Source: Plectrocnemia conspersa (lineage: Eukaryota; Arthropoda; Insecta; Trichoptera; Polycentropodidae). From it: 64,000 nucleotides of DNA. The stretch is taken from NCBI GenBank assembly GCA_009617715.1, contig VTFK01000119.1, positions 744,001 to 808,000 on the forward strand. Reading direction: 5' to 3'. The notes under the pieces are model-generated. The model was not told where the DNA came from. It saw only the letters and a program-made list of their open reading frames with translations, and did not search any database. Positions within the stretch are counted from its first letter, which is position 1, and each line of letters starts with the position of its first letter. Shown piece after piece: positions 35,871 to 48,279 of this stretch. The translations under genes were made by a program, and so were the position numbers.

Positions 35871-36474
35871 TTATGATATAGTTTAAGGCTGTTGTGAATC
35901 AACGAGAGTGTGCGCGAATGTTTATAAAATTGTTGATTTAAACATCAGAACTTGTGGTAAATAGACGTTCTTGTATACATTTAAATATCACTCTCTTGTT
36001 AAATGTATCGTGGCGTCTTTAGTATTTATCATACAACATTTTTTCTGAATAAATTCAGTATATAGTTTTCTTGCACAGATGTATCACTATAACTGTATAC
36101 CATGTCCAGCGGTTTAAGAACTTACTGGTATATCATTAGTGTATTGTATATTGCTAATTCTGAGTGCCTTTTGAGAAGCCAGTACAATTTTCCAAAGTGA
36201 TAGTATAGTTACTTTCTTTTTGGTTTACGGTACAGCATCGAGGATTCGTCAGAGCGCGTCACCTTAAAATTTTATTGGCGATTCTCATTCTGTGCAAATG
36301 TGACTCTATTACCTAAAATCCAAGTGAAGTGAAGATAGAATTCAAATAATGATCTAATGATTCTAATAATTCCGCGATATAAATGTTTGGTAAGCTCACT
36401 TTTGCTACTTACAAGATACTTTGTTGTTAAAGAGAATTCAAACAAAAATCAGAAATCTCCCGTGAGTCCCGATC
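35871..36474. other. Spacer of intermediate composition
   Basis: It holds GAACTTACTGGTA (a minus-strand donor-like word) near 36121 but no exon that can be supported. Confidence 0.4.
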
Positions 36475-36716
36475 GCGTTCATTATTCTTGCCCGTTGCAG
36501 CCAGGACGTCAGCGCTTAAGAACACTCCTCTTGCACGAGCTATCTAGCTTCTCAACGAGCGTGCCAAACAGAAGGATGTTTTCTTCGATAGCTATGAGGA
36601 GCAAGAAAAAAATATGTAGGATGATGCTCATCTATTTTAGGTGTACATCACAACTGTTTTTTTAAATTAGTTAGTGGCAATCATGCCGCATTAAAGAAAT
36701 CTGGCAAATAATAAAA
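36475..36716. repeat. Dispersed repeat family C, copy 2
   Basis: Partner of 9754-9990. The block from ACTCCTCTTGCACGAGC to GTGCCAAACAGAAGGATG is the best conserved. Both copies pass into a poly-T tract and then GTGGCAATCATGC / CTATCACAATGC. A 102-codon open frame here (36357-36665) comes from the element and is not a gene. Confidence 0.8.
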
Positions 36717-37615
36717 TCAAACTAAAAATTATGCGTCTATATATAAAAAATAAATAATTAAAAAAAATATATATGTATACAAAATAAAAATTATGATCAG
36801 ATTTGTAACAAAAATAAAATATATTGGAACAAAGAATCAAATTCTCTTATTGCCGCTACTTTTTCAAGTTCTCTAAAGTGCAAAAACAAGTTTATCGGTA
36901 TATTTATTCCAATAACTTCGATACAGCTATCCGCCGAAAAAAGATGCCGGAACGCAGTTCAGGTGCGTATTGAAATTGTTATATACAGTAACACATTAAA
37001 TCGTACTAATGTATGGTATAATTGTTTTATTATTCACGATTATTCATTCAAAATACAGTTAAATAAATTATGAGAGAAGGTAATTATAACAAAAATCGCT
37101 GAACAATAGAAGTAATATTACGTTGTTGGCATAATTATCCAACCCAAAAGACGTATTTTTATTTGGAAAAATGTTCTCAAAGGGAATCTATTACAGGACG
37201 ATATTAAATAACCATTTATTCTATAACAGCCTCTTTAGTCAGACCTAATTTTGGATTCTATAAAACACGATAAAATTAAACTCTTTTAACCCAGCTTTCA
37301 TTATTTAAAAATAACACAGGTCCAACAGATTGCGTAATATTTAACCCCTCAATGTCAAAATTATAATTACCTTTTTTCTTTGAAAGCTTTCCATAATACC
37401 GTTCTATAAATTACGCAATGAAAAATTATACAACGTTTAAAATCGCATTCATCTCTATCGAAATTATACCTAATACACGTGTCTATTACATATTACACAC
37501 ACGCATATCTTGATCCGTTATGACTTGCGTTATACTATATTAAGCTCACCGTTTCGCTCTAATTAAATCAATCAACTTCAGCCAACGCATTATTAAATCA
37601 TTAAATTAATACTTC
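36717..37615. other. A+T-rich spacer
   Basis: Nothing recognised. Confidence 0.55.
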
Positions 37616-37619
37616 ATTA

Positions 37620-37800
37620 TCGAACGAACCTTCTCGCGACGAACACAAAAGCCTCTGCTTATACCCCGCGGAACGAATCTAGACCTTATAAAGACCGCTT
37701 TTAAGGTCTCGAGTTCTTTGTGGTCATTCTGGAGCGCCTTTCTTCGCTTTGTCTATTGTTGGATAGAAGAAAAAAAAACAGACGTTGAGCAACTCGTTCT
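37620..37800. other. Small GC-rich island
   Basis: It includes TTCTCGCGACGAACAC and ACCCCGCGGAACG. The palindromic pair GACCTTATAAAGACC / GGTCTCGAG lies near 37692. TCTATTGTTGG is a SOX-type word. No frame. Confidence 0.3.
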
Positions 37801-39285
37801 AAATACGTTCTGTGCGAATTCAGCCGAATCGAAAATGTAAATTTGACTAAATTATGAACGTGTGAAGTTTTATGAGATTTAGATATTAATTTATGGAATA
37901 TAACATCATTGTTACACGGTGAATCTTGACTACAATGAAGTCATGAGTGATCAGTAATTAAAATAACCATCTAGTGTGAAATTTTAAATTAGTGTATAAC
38001 ATTAGTTTATATAGGATTAAATGCTAATTTTTACTCTGTGAAAAGTCATTAAACTAATTTGTAATATTTGAGTAAGCACAACGAAAGAATACTTGCTTAA
38101 ATATGTATGTATATGAGAAAATCATATAGAACAGATTTGGTTTTGGAAATAAAATCAGTATTATTTTTTAATAAATTCACGATTCATAAACAAATATCAA
38201 AATATTTACAGTGGCCATAAATTGAAGAACCATTACATTACTAATTTATTGTTTTAACTCATGAAACTGTGGACATATGTTTAATTTAAAAATATAGTAT
38301 ATGTTTATATAAAGTAACGTTTGTTTGATAGTTATTTAATAAAAAAGAAAGATTTTTAATATATACATATTGAATCTTAGAATGTAACATTAAATGGTAA
38401 GTAGTTATAATACTTATTTAATGACAAAGATTACGTATTTAACTAATGGTAAAATATAAGTAGATAGTTGTAATATGTTCATATCATATAATATTAAAGA
38501 GAATATTAACCAATAGTTTAATTTTTAATAAATAAAGCATCGATATTTTATAAGTGTGCTAATTAAATCAGATCCAAACTATATTAGAAAACTTTGCAGA
38601 ATTGACTAAACATTGTTTCTAAATTTTTAACTATTTGAAGAGTTTGATAAGATTATTAGAAGGTGTTGGTTTCTATATTAGTATCAATACGATAATTCAC
38701 ATTTTCTGAGGAAAATAAAAAACTTTGTTATTTATAATTCGTAAAAATATAGATAAGAGATAAGTAAAATCAATAAAAGGAATCATCGACGTACCATTTA
38801 CCCCATATTAATTATGGTAACAAAATACAATTTACTGGAATTGTACACAGCAACCTTGAAAGATCAGCAACAAAAAGGCATTGTTTGATCGTCCATTGTT
38901 GTTGCTCTATACTACAATGCAAGATTCACTAGCAGTTCACAATAATAAATGTATGCTTTTAAAAACACTAAACAGAGCTACCTGTTCTCTACATCTCATT
39001 CATGCATCTACATCTCAATGCTTTCCTTTAAAGTGAATTTATCAACCCTTCAATAATATTTCGGAACTTTCACAATAGCTCATATGTCAATGAAATTAAA
39101 TGGCACGAAAACAATTAATATATATTTTGTAATGTTCCAAATGAAACTTTATATGTTAATAATGAAGTTTAACTATGTTTAGCTAACTAAAATTATAAGT
39201 ATTAATTTATTAATTAGTAATATACATAAATCTGAAGGAAAAAAACATTGGTCTAATTTTCAACGCAGAAGGGTGTAATGTGTAG
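37801..39285. other. A+T-rich spacer with SOX-like words at 38880-38905
   Basis: GCATTGTTTGATC and CCATTGTTGTTG lie within 30 bp near 38879-38905 and could be a SOX-type site pair. Otherwise empty. Confidence 0.45.
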
Positions 39286-39289
39286 TATG

Positions 39290-39640
39290 TTTTTTTAAGC
39301 ATTTGCGTATTTGATAGCCCCCCTCAGGTAATGTTATGCATGAAATGATCGAGGAAATCAACGCAGACAATCATGTGAACGAAATCATGTGAAGGGTAAC
39401 CATAGGGGCTGGATCATTACACCAGTGGCGGCTGATACTATAATAATAATATTTTTACAATCAAATCAAATATATTGAATATATTGTTTATGTACTCATT
39501 TTTTTTTTTTTTGATAAGCAAATTAAATTAAATTGTACAATGATTCCAGGCCTCATCACAAAATTGGCATTTTATATATAATATATATTTTTTACATCAT
39601 AATAATTTTTTTTGAATAAATAATACTAGTAATTTTAAAT
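39290..39640. repeat. Composite of decayed transposon ends; family E, copy 1
   Basis: 39290-39440 is GC-richer and ends CCAGTGGCGGCTGATAC, a word typical of the ends of decayed insect DNA transposons. 39538-39600 (AATGATTCCAGGCCTCATCA and on to TTGGCATTTTAT) matches 55219-55285 almost base for base. Confidence 0.6.
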
Positions 39641-40165
39641 AAATATAAAAATTAGTCACCGTTGCGACATATTTTCTTAAATCATATTTTATGCGAAATA
39701 TTTTAATTAGGCATTAAAAATTATATATACCTGATAATTAGTCGTGTTTTCTAGCTTAAAATTTAGCAGTCGATATTGCTCAATAAAAACAGGATAATCT
39801 TTTTTCAAGACATTGCCTATTTCCTAGTATATGCATTTGTGTTTGCTTAAATTTTTTGGTTGCTTTTCAGAAAAAATAGCTTGTGGTTTCAGTTGCAAAT
39901 ATTTATTTTTTAAATAATTTTGTATTGATTGATTATTTATGTCACTTAAAATTGAGATTATTTCATAGCAATAATTTTCAAGCAAAACTTTTACCACCGC
40001 CATATAAATAAATAAGTAACAATAACAGACGATCAATGAAACATTAATGAACTTTCTCTTGATCAAAGAAAATTTAAAATATACAATATAAAAACTACAA
40101 ATATTAAGGTATAGATGATGTTTTTTGTTGAATAATATAATACAACTGGGAAAAACGTGAAATTA
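39641..40165. other. A+T-rich spacer
   Basis: Nothing recognised. Confidence 0.5.
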
Positions 40166-40172
40166 ATTTAAA

Positions 40173-40496
40173 ATGTTAAAGTTCAAAAAGTCTGTCTATA
40201 CTGTTTTATTTCTCACGATAATAGTTTTATTTATTAACTCCCAATCACGAGCAGCCCCTACGATCGGTCGAAGGCCATCACATTCGAGGGGTCTGTACGG
40301 CATGGGAACTAAGGTGCACTTATGGTCCTCGTTGGTCCGCACCCCTGCAAGAGCCTGTTTCACCGGTGCTACAAGAGTAAGGGAACGCAACAAAACAGTA
40401 CACGTGAGAGAATCCAGCTATGGCTACTTACAGTCACAAATCCTGTTCTGCGATTCGACAGACTTATTTCCTACAAAGCTTGATCCTCGATCATAA
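40173..40496 (+). CDS. Candidate secreted small protein (or its first exon)
   Basis: An ATG in good context (TTTAAAATG) opens a 107-codon frame. Residues 1-26 look like a secretion signal: LKFKK, then a hydrophobic core VYTVLFLTIIVLFI, then SQSRA-A as a plausible cleavage site. The following residues include G-R-R at about 32-34, a possible processing site, and two cysteines. A donor-like AAGA/GTAAGG at 40376/40377 could end the exon after residue 68, so the true protein may continue elsewhere. Codons after the signal fall in a GC-rich island like the non-coding ones, and an opposing 65-codon frame plus a minus-strand donor (GACTGTAAGTAGCC near 40431) also exist. No family is recognised. Confidence 0.3.
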   Translation: MLKFKKSVYTVLFLTIIVLFINSQSRAAPTIGRRPSHSRGLYGMGTKVHLWSSLVRTPARACFTGATRVRERNKTVHVRESSYGYLQSQILFCDSTDLFPTKLDPRS

Positions 40497-40990
40497 CGAG
40501 TTCGATGGCATTAACGCGAAGAACACGATCATGACTAATCATGAGCGGTTGCGTATTCATTTTTTGCAACTCAAATCATAAAAAATGGAATATAATACCA
40601 TCTAAAATAAAACATAATAAATTAATTAAATATATGTATATGAAAAACATATAATATGCTAAACCGTCTTTATCACTTCCTGCCTATTCATGTGTGAAAA
40701 ATAAAACCAAGGGTTTGCTCACAACCGGTTTCGCTAAACCAGTTCAAATATAAATATCTTAAACGCTCGTTTATGCGACGCGTTAAAAGATTGCGTGTGT
40801 AAAAAATGCCATCGCCGAGGTCAAAGTTAAAAAAATATCACAATCTTTCTCTTTGAAGGGTTGGTCAAATTGAAGGCGCCGAGGGGGTGTGTAAAATATT
40901 TTTCACGTGCATTCAAATTCAGTGAAGTAAAACAGCTTGAAAGGGCAACAAGATTGAAGACCTGTCTAGGAGAAACTAGATGTATTTTAT
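40497..40990. other. GC-rich patches, candidate regulatory DNA
   Basis: 40690-40880 and 40870-40980 are GC-richer, with TGCGACGCGTTAAAAGATTGC, AAGGCGCCGAGGGGG and the E-box TCACGTGC. No supported frame. Confidence 0.3.
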
Positions 40991-42895
40991 TAGATGGAAT
41001 AGTCGGTTTTAATATAATTATATAAAAAAATACGATAATAAATTCTCTGATTATAAAAAATATGCCATTTCTAATAAAATCTAATAAATAAATATGTGAT
41101 GATAAAGAATTAAATGATTTTTGATCACCACGAAAAAAAATTATTTGTTTCATCACATTATGCAATTCTAGAGAAAAGTAATATAATTTACAAGAAGAAC
41201 GTCATATCTACTAATAATACGATATTGATGAAATAGTAAACATATGTTGTAGCATATACCTATAATACTAATACTATGGTACTATTGAAGTTTATTTAAA
41301 CTATATAACTTTAAGCGGATTACTTTTTTAAATGAGAAGTAAATACACTTTATTTATTTATATATTACTATAATCGATTAATTAACATTAAAAAATGACA
41401 TTTAAAATTATGATGTTACAATAATGATGATGCAATACATAGATTGTTATATTTTCAAGAAAACTATTTTGAACAGATATAAAATATAAAAACAAACATC
41501 GTAATCGGCGTGTCCTTAGCTTCTAAACCAGGAACAATATTATTTATATAATTATTAAGAAAAGTATTTATTTACTAATGATACATTAATATTCTGTGTG
41601 AGAATTACAATACATAGTTAAATTAAAATAAGGATATTGAATAATAAAATAAATTAACGTCAAATACACTATAAAATCGTAAGTAATTAAAAATATAAAT
41701 AAAACATTGAAATTTTATTTAATACATTGAAATGTGTAGGTATTAATATTAATATTAAGTTAAGTCAAAAATAAAATGACTACTTGAAATATTCACATAT
41801 AAGAAGTTAATAATTATAAATAGTCAATAACTTTATCATTAATCGTCAGATAAGCTCAGATTAAGAGTCTTCGTGGCGGCAATAAAAACTAATGTATTTT
41901 TCTATATACATATTTAAAGGAAATATTTTTGTATATAAAATATTTTTTATTCAACTTTTACAGTATTGTTTTATTTATTGTCGTAAAATACAAATATTTA
42001 TATATTATTTGCGGTCCTTAAAAAAACTCAATTAGGTCCATAATAGATTTGCAAATTTCTTAGATTAACTAATATAATTTTTTTTAAATAAAATAATGTG
42101 TTGACGAAATTATTTTATTTCACTATAGTATACACACTTAATACACATTTGAATGATGCGTTTTTCTCTAAATATCGTCAAATACATGAGAAGTAAGAAA
42201 TAAAATATTATGCTAAAAAATTTTAACTAATATTTAAAAAAAAAATGTCAATTGCTATTTGACATAGGACTGGAAATTGTTAAAAATAACACGTATTATG
42301 TATTGATACAGAATTTTTAATAATCACTCGATTGTTTATCTAATAACCATAGTTATTGAAAATTGAATACTGACCAAAATAAAACAAAATTACTCATTCA
42401 TTATACACATTATTCATTAAGTTTTAAGTACCAATATGAATATATTATTAATAAAATACACGATCAAAAGTTTAATTTATGAAAAAAATAATAAGTACTG
42501 CTTAATATATATTTTTTTAGTCAATAGTATTTATCCAAAAAATTTAAGTTTCAAGGCAACTTTTACTAAAAATATTAATATATGTACATAATGTATAAAA
42601 TTTAAAACCATATTAGAAAAGTGTGGATAGCCGGAGAATATTTTATTTATCAAATATAAAGACAGAAAAAATTACAAAGAATATTTATATTTATAAATAC
42701 ATAAATTAATAAATATTCTCAATTAAAGATCATCGATAATTATTTTTCGATTTTTGATTACTTATGTTGATGCAACATTTTATATTCTGGCAAAATCTAT
42801 TTTTTTATACCTTTATATTTTTTATATTTTTATTTATAGTTTCCCTAATTAGATGAATTATAAAATAACACCTCACGCACATATACATATACAAC
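40991..42895. other. A+T-rich desert
   Basis: Nearly 2 kb of A+T-rich sequence. Nothing recognised. Confidence 0.65.
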
Positions 42896-42899
42896 TGTT

Positions 42900-43260
42900 A
42901 GTTGATTTCAAAGTGCGACGACGCAATCGCTAATGCATATAGTCTTTTGTGCGATAAAAAGACACATTCCAGTGGGTCATTTGCGGGAAGGCCGCAATTA
43001 ATTATCAATTATCGGTGATTCACGCCGATGTACGGCCCGCGGCGGCGAATAAAAGGCTGTTTACAAATTCGTGATCGACAATAAATACGCAGAATTAGTT
43101 TTCTATTCATCTAAAAGCCATCATCGGCCGCCGACGTCGGCTATTAATCTACTTTTCCAATGGAGAGTCGGTCTCGCGAGATGGCGTGCCGACGCCATTT
43201 TGTTTGGCCGTGAAAACAAAGTGGGTACTTGTGTGTATCTGATAAATAACGTTAATTAAA
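42900..43260. other. GC-rich island with homeodomain and YY1/Pho-like words
   Basis: GCAATTAATTATCAATTATC is a dense homeodomain-type cluster. It is followed by GTACGGCCCGCGGCGGCG, CGGCCGCCGACGTCGGC and GACGCCATTTTGTTTGGCC, a YY1/Pho-like word at about 43191. A 62-codon frame crosses it without a domain. It reads like a compact developmental enhancer, by motif style only. Confidence 0.4.
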
Positions 43261-44160
43261 CAGTATATTTTATTTTATGGTAAATATAACACTAATAACA
43301 TAAATAACCCCAATCCATGACAGTTTTTCCTAATGATCAAGATGACTGATGGATATATTTTTCCTTATTTTTTGCAGTCGTTCTTCATAAATTATGAGTA
43401 ATTAATAGATTTTTAATGTTAAAAGTTCACATAAAAGCTGAACAAATAATTAAATTTTAATTTAAAATTATATCTTTTTCAACGTATTGTGACATTAAAA
43501 TATGATTTTTATTATTTATAAAACATGTCACAAACATAAAACCAACTTTTATCATATAAATAATATAAAATACACGAAATCGTTATTAGATGCCAAACTA
43601 TCTTAACAAATTTAGCACCAAAATGTACAAAATAAAAATATATGCAAAATTTTTGGTAATATGGTTCTACTTAACAAACTAAAATAAAATAAATAAAAAA
43701 TAAACGCAAAAGGTAAAAATAATATTTTAAAAATACGATTTAAGCTTAATGTTTAAGATTATATTAAATATTTCACTAAATTGAAAATACTTTTTTATAA
43801 ATATTCTATAACGATTCTGTAACTAGATCAAATAAATTGGTTTAATTTGATCAATGAGCATAAAAAAATAACTTTGAAAAATAATGATATTATTTTTAGT
43901 ATATGTAATAAAGCACGTATTTTACGTAATATTGTTTATTTTCTTTTTTCAATAAGTAGTGGAATTAGTGAGCTTTGAATATTAATTTTTATTTAATTTG
44001 TAATTTAGTAGAATAATTTTACATATATTTTTTAATATAACAAACTGTAATAAAATAATGTCCATTTCTGTTTATAAAATTATTTAATTTATATTACTGA
44101 GCATTTATGACATTTCACTCTTAAGATTTTAGGAAGAAATTACGAATTTTTTTAAATTTT
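43261..44160. other. A+T-rich desert
   Basis: Nothing recognised. Confidence 0.6.
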
Positions 44161-44285
44161 GCATAGCCGCCATTTTGGAGCAAATTGGCATGTCAAGTTG
44201 ACTAACTATTCGTCTGGATATGAACAATACCTTAAGTGCAAGTTTAATGCCGATATGCATTAAAGTGCGGCGGTTATCTTTTTTT
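44161..44285. other. Small GC-richer patch with facing GCCGCC/GGCGG ends
   Basis: It starts AGCCGCCATTTTGG and ends AGTGCGGCGGTTATC, a short facing pair about 100 bp apart. It may be a tiny inverted-repeat element or a YY1/Pho-containing island. Confidence 0.35.
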
Positions 44286-44488
44286 TAATATCGTTATATT
44301 AAACACAATAAAAAATATGGAAAAACATTTTTTTTTATTATAAAACAATTTTACTTTAAAACTGTTTAATAAACATAGCAAATATATTTAGAATATCTAT
44401 TTAAAAAAAAGTTTTTTGACGTAACTGTTTACTAAAATGTTTACTAAAACCGCATAAATGATATTAAAAAAATATATTATTTATTTTA

Positions 44489-44709
44489 TTCAATTTTTAT
44501 TTCTAAACATTTTTATACTATAATTTTCTTATCGTCAAATTCACATTGTATTTTTTTAATGGTCGCTATTTTAAAACAATATGGACATTATTTTTTTATT
44601 TAAGTTTTTTTCAATTTTTATTACTAAACCTACTTATTTTTTACTCAAAGATTTTTGTTACAAATTTACAATATTGTATATTATTTGCTGCCATTTTAAG
44701 ACAAAACGG
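44489..44709. repeat. Diverged two-unit tandem repeat, about 121-125 bp
   Basis: TTCAATTTTTATTTCTAAAC (44489) recurs as TTCAATTTTTATTACTAAAC (44610). The end GCTATTTTAAAACAATATGG (44565) recurs as GCCATTTTAAGACAAAACGG (44690). The A+T-rich 60-codon frame here is a by-product. Confidence 0.65.
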
Positions 44710-45765
44710 TTGATTAACCTAATTAAAGAACTTAACCGATATATTTACAAGATATATTTTTAAGAAAATTTTATACAATGCGACTAAAACTATGGTACTA
44801 TTGTGTTCTCAAAATCCGTTATATCCCACGGAAGTGACAAAAAATATTTTTTTTTTATAATAATCGTGTAATTATTTATTTTTTCCTCTACGATTTTTTT
44901 TTGAATAGCTGAAACTTTAAAACAAGGATTTTTTAAAGTCGCGTCTTCAATCTTCTTAAATCACCTCCCAAAACCTTACACACAGGACAGCTGCAAAAGT
45001 AGTTAAATTTACCTTTAAAAATAGATTTTGCAACTTACCACAATTTTTTCAGATTACTAACGTTTTCTAAAAATTTAATTATAGAAAAAAATACTTACGC
45101 AATGGTTTATAGCTCGAAAGCTTAAAATGTTTTACTAATAAACTATTAAAATTTTTAGTTTTCATATTAAAACAGAAAAATAAGTTGGAATTTAATTGGG
45201 TTGTAGGAAAACGTCCTCTAAGCACTGTTTATTATTTTATTTTATTTATTATGAATAATTTTCCTGCTATAAAATAAAATAGCATTCTCTTTTTATCTAA
45301 TATAGCTGGATGTTGATATTTACACGACTAAAATTTTATAAGATATGCACTTTTTTTAAATATAATTAAATAAAATACATAATGAGATGAATAAGGTCCA
45401 GAAATTTCGGCATATTACCTAGTCGGGATTTTTTCAGTATACTGCGCAGACCTCCTACCTAAGCTGTCGTGTAGCCGCAGTCGGGAAAATTGGCTTGAAA
45501 ATTATTATTGTTCTCCAGCATCACTAACCAATTAAAGGAAACGGTGTGGGGAAATAGCGGTCAAAATAAAATACATAAAATTAACTTTGCTTAATTTTAA
45601 TTATATTCTCTTTATAGTAATTAATATTATTTTTTAACAAATCAACCGTTCCTTGTTAATATTTAAGACAAGATATTATAGAGAAATTAACGCGTGATCT
45701 TATCTTTGCTACATGATAATGGGTATACATTTTTTCTATAGACCTACAATTTACCAGAGGCATGT
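44710..45765. other. A+T-rich spacer with a GC patch at 45410-45560
   Basis: The patch has CTACCTAAGCTGTCGTG and CCGCAGTCGGG and may be a transposon fragment. No copy was found in the window. Confidence 0.45.
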
Positions 45766-45769
45766 ATTG

Positions 45770-46020
45770 AAACAATTTTTCACTTTTTCTCTCATCAAAC
45801 ACGCATCGCTGAGCGCGAGCCTGCGTTTGAGAGCCGCCGATACGTACACATGCATTGCCGCTCCGAGGCACATATTTTAAGTAAATAATCAATCTTGGCA
45901 TTATGTTGAACGCTATCCGTTCCTTGGCCGAGATACCTGCCCGGCTGATTGATGTGCTGCAGAGGGACAAAGGAGCCGCTCATTTGAGTAAATCCTTCGA
46001 TACACCACACACATATTACT
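45770..46020 (-). other. GC-rich island with candidate minus-strand first coding exon
   Basis: On the minus strand an ATG at 45983-45981, in good insect context (CTCAAATG), opens MSGSFVPLQHINQPG. It ends at 45937 in CCGGGCAG joined to GTATCTCGG, an acceptable donor, giving a 47-nt exon of 15 codons plus two bases. Without splicing the frame continues to 71 codons; an overlapping 104-codon frame lies in another phase. No protein family is recognised and no downstream exon was found. The alternative is a regulatory island. Confidence 0.25.
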
Positions 46021-46955
46021 CTTCGTCACACACATTTAACGGCACACACATCTAGACAATAATACACAGCCACGTAAACATCGTTTAATCGTCATTTTCT
46101 CAGAATAACAGCAATGGCTAACTCAAGACACTTCTGCGAAAGTTTAGTTTATTCCGAAACGCTAATCATTTATATGTACCTATATGTAAATAGAAAAAAT
46201 ATATGTATGTATATTCAAGATTGGTTTCTTTAGAACTACTATACATATATATACACGGCTGAGTCGATGGGTACACTTAGGACCGGGGCGGAACACAGTG
46301 GTGCAACTAGAGCGCTTGTCATTGAATATTTATGAACTTTGCCTTCGTGGCTTATACACTATGAATACCTTAGGCCTCGGGGATAGAGTGGACTAAGAAA
46401 ATGAGATACGTTAAATATTACTATGGAAATATGGAGGATATATTCCGTTTTAGGCGTGTGCTAAATTTATACGCATGTGAATATAACATAATTTAATAAA
46501 TTGCTATACCTACATATTTATTGTATACACATGAATTATAAACTCAAAATATATACTTAATATTTTATTATTTATTATTATTCAGATAACGCTGCTTAAA
46601 AAATCAGTGGATACCGTGTCTAGAAATATTTACAAACATCTTAATTTGAAACACATCATTCAACCAACGAAATAATCAAATTTTATCTAAAGTTACTTTA
46701 TTTTATTACTATAGTAAATTTTTGTGTACATCTGTAATAATGAGCTTTAACATAATAGCCTGATTATTCTTCAAATTTTATTTAAATTACAACATTTTTT
46801 CCTTATGTTTATGCAATCTCATTAATACACCAGTCTAGATTATTGTGAATTATAAATAAAAACATTATATAAACAATATTTATTCTATAGAATTTTTCAT
46901 CTCAAATTAGTGAGATTAATAGAAACAACAATAAATGGTTTAAAAGCGATTGTTA
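46021..46955. other. Spacer with small GC patch at 46250-46410
   Basis: The patch contains TTAGGACCGGGGCGG and CTTAGGCCTCGGGG. No frame. The rest is A+T-rich. Confidence 0.45.
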
Positions 46956-46959
46956 TTAT

Positions 46960-47290
46960 ACAGGATGAATATACGAGAGAGTTTGAATTAAAATTTAAAA
47001 TGAAATCGGTTGTCAAGCAATCTGGTGATGAAATCCATCATTAGAAATCTAGCTATAAATGGATATATAAAATATAATTCATATCAAGGGTTTGTATAAT
47101 CTGAATCTACGGTAATACAATTAGAAGTAAGCAAAGCATCAACAGACATAGCGAATACATAAAGAATGTTTTCCATCAATATGGACTGAAGATAAACCAG
47201 GGAAAGTCAAAATTCATAATCAATCAACGAGTGATCCAGCCTATAGATAGTACCCAAGTGAGAGTTCACGTATATGAGAGCATGGATAGC
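46960..47290 (+). mobile_element. Possible non-LTR retrotransposon tail of the RT domain
   Basis: Near 47165-47230 the + strand reads NVFHQYGLKINQGKSKFIIN. That resembles the 'GL.IN..KSK.M' block following the catalytic centre of retrotransposon reverse transcriptases. It is preceded by a lysine-rich stretch with stops. The catalytic YADD block itself is not visible. It is distinct from the Jockey-like copies, which lie on the opposite strand. Confidence 0.35.
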
Positions 47291-47635
47291 TAAGGAAATA
47301 ATGATTTTGACGAATAAATAATTTGGTAACGAAAACTAAAAAAAGTATACATCACAGAAAATTATCATGCAAAAAAATTAAAAAAAATAATTAATTGCAA
47401 AAGAATAGTGAGAAGAACACAGAAAATTAACTTGCATTTTGCATCTTCCGTTTTTAAAATATTAAAGTTAAATATATATTTTAAAAAAAATTTTTACAAA
47501 AATTTTTTGTAATCTATTTTTTCATCCTGACATTCAGCAAACTTTTATCATTAATCGAATTGCTTATTAGCGATTTTGTATATATATTTGAAAAATAGTA
47601 AATCTTAGATAACTTCTTCTCGTATTGGTCTGTGG
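47291..47635. other. A+T-rich spacer
   Basis: Nothing recognised. Confidence 0.5.
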
Positions 47636-47639
47636 TGTC

Positions 47640-47960
47640 ACATAATTAAAACCGCTTCTGTTTTCTGGTCCATCCAGCATTTACATAACATGACAGTTGA
47701 CGAGCGAAGCAATATGGCGGCGGTGGGTAAATACACGTCTGTTTGGCTGGGCGGGGGGCGCCGCCCTCCTAGGCTCATTTCGGATTCTGCACCGTGATTC
47801 TGGGGGGCTTCGTCTATTCTGTACGGATCGCTGAAGAGGCTAGGTTTTCAACAACTACGTGACATTAGACGATGGAGCCCCACGGCCAATTTCACACCGA
47901 TTCACAATTCCATCACACTGGCGAAAACCCCATAAACGTCAGGTGCCTTGAGAAAGAATC
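47640..47960. other. GC-rich island with YY1/Pho-like word and GC hairpin
   Basis: AGCAATATGGCGGCGGTGGG contains CCGCCAT on the minus strand. GGGCGGGGGGCGCCGCCC can form a GC stem. CACACTGGCGAAAACCCC follows. Frames are short. Candidate promoter or enhancer. Confidence 0.4.
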
Positions 47961-48275
47961 TAAAATATACTTAAACCTAAACCAATTTGACTTATGTTTT
48001 AATAAAATATAAAATTTATTTTTCACTTTTACAGTTCCATATTAAAAAGAACCAGTTCAAATGATATCTGAATACTTATAATTAGTGAATCCAATAGTAA
48101 CATAAATGAGTGCGATTGATTTATAAATCAGTTAGTTTAAGTAATATTTGCAGTATTGAGTATATTTATTTTACTATTTTTAAACCAAGCACTATATAAC
48201 ATATAGCTTAGAACAACATAACAAACACGACTTAGTTTTGTTAGGCAATTATTTCATATCTAAATATTATCAATT
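47961..48275. other. A+T-rich spacer
   Basis: Nothing recognised. Confidence 0.5.
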
Positions 48276-48279
48276 TAGA

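Noticed and set aside
44581..44763. 60-codon hydrophobic frame
   Set aside because: It lies in a diverged tandem repeat and is explained by its T-rich composition.
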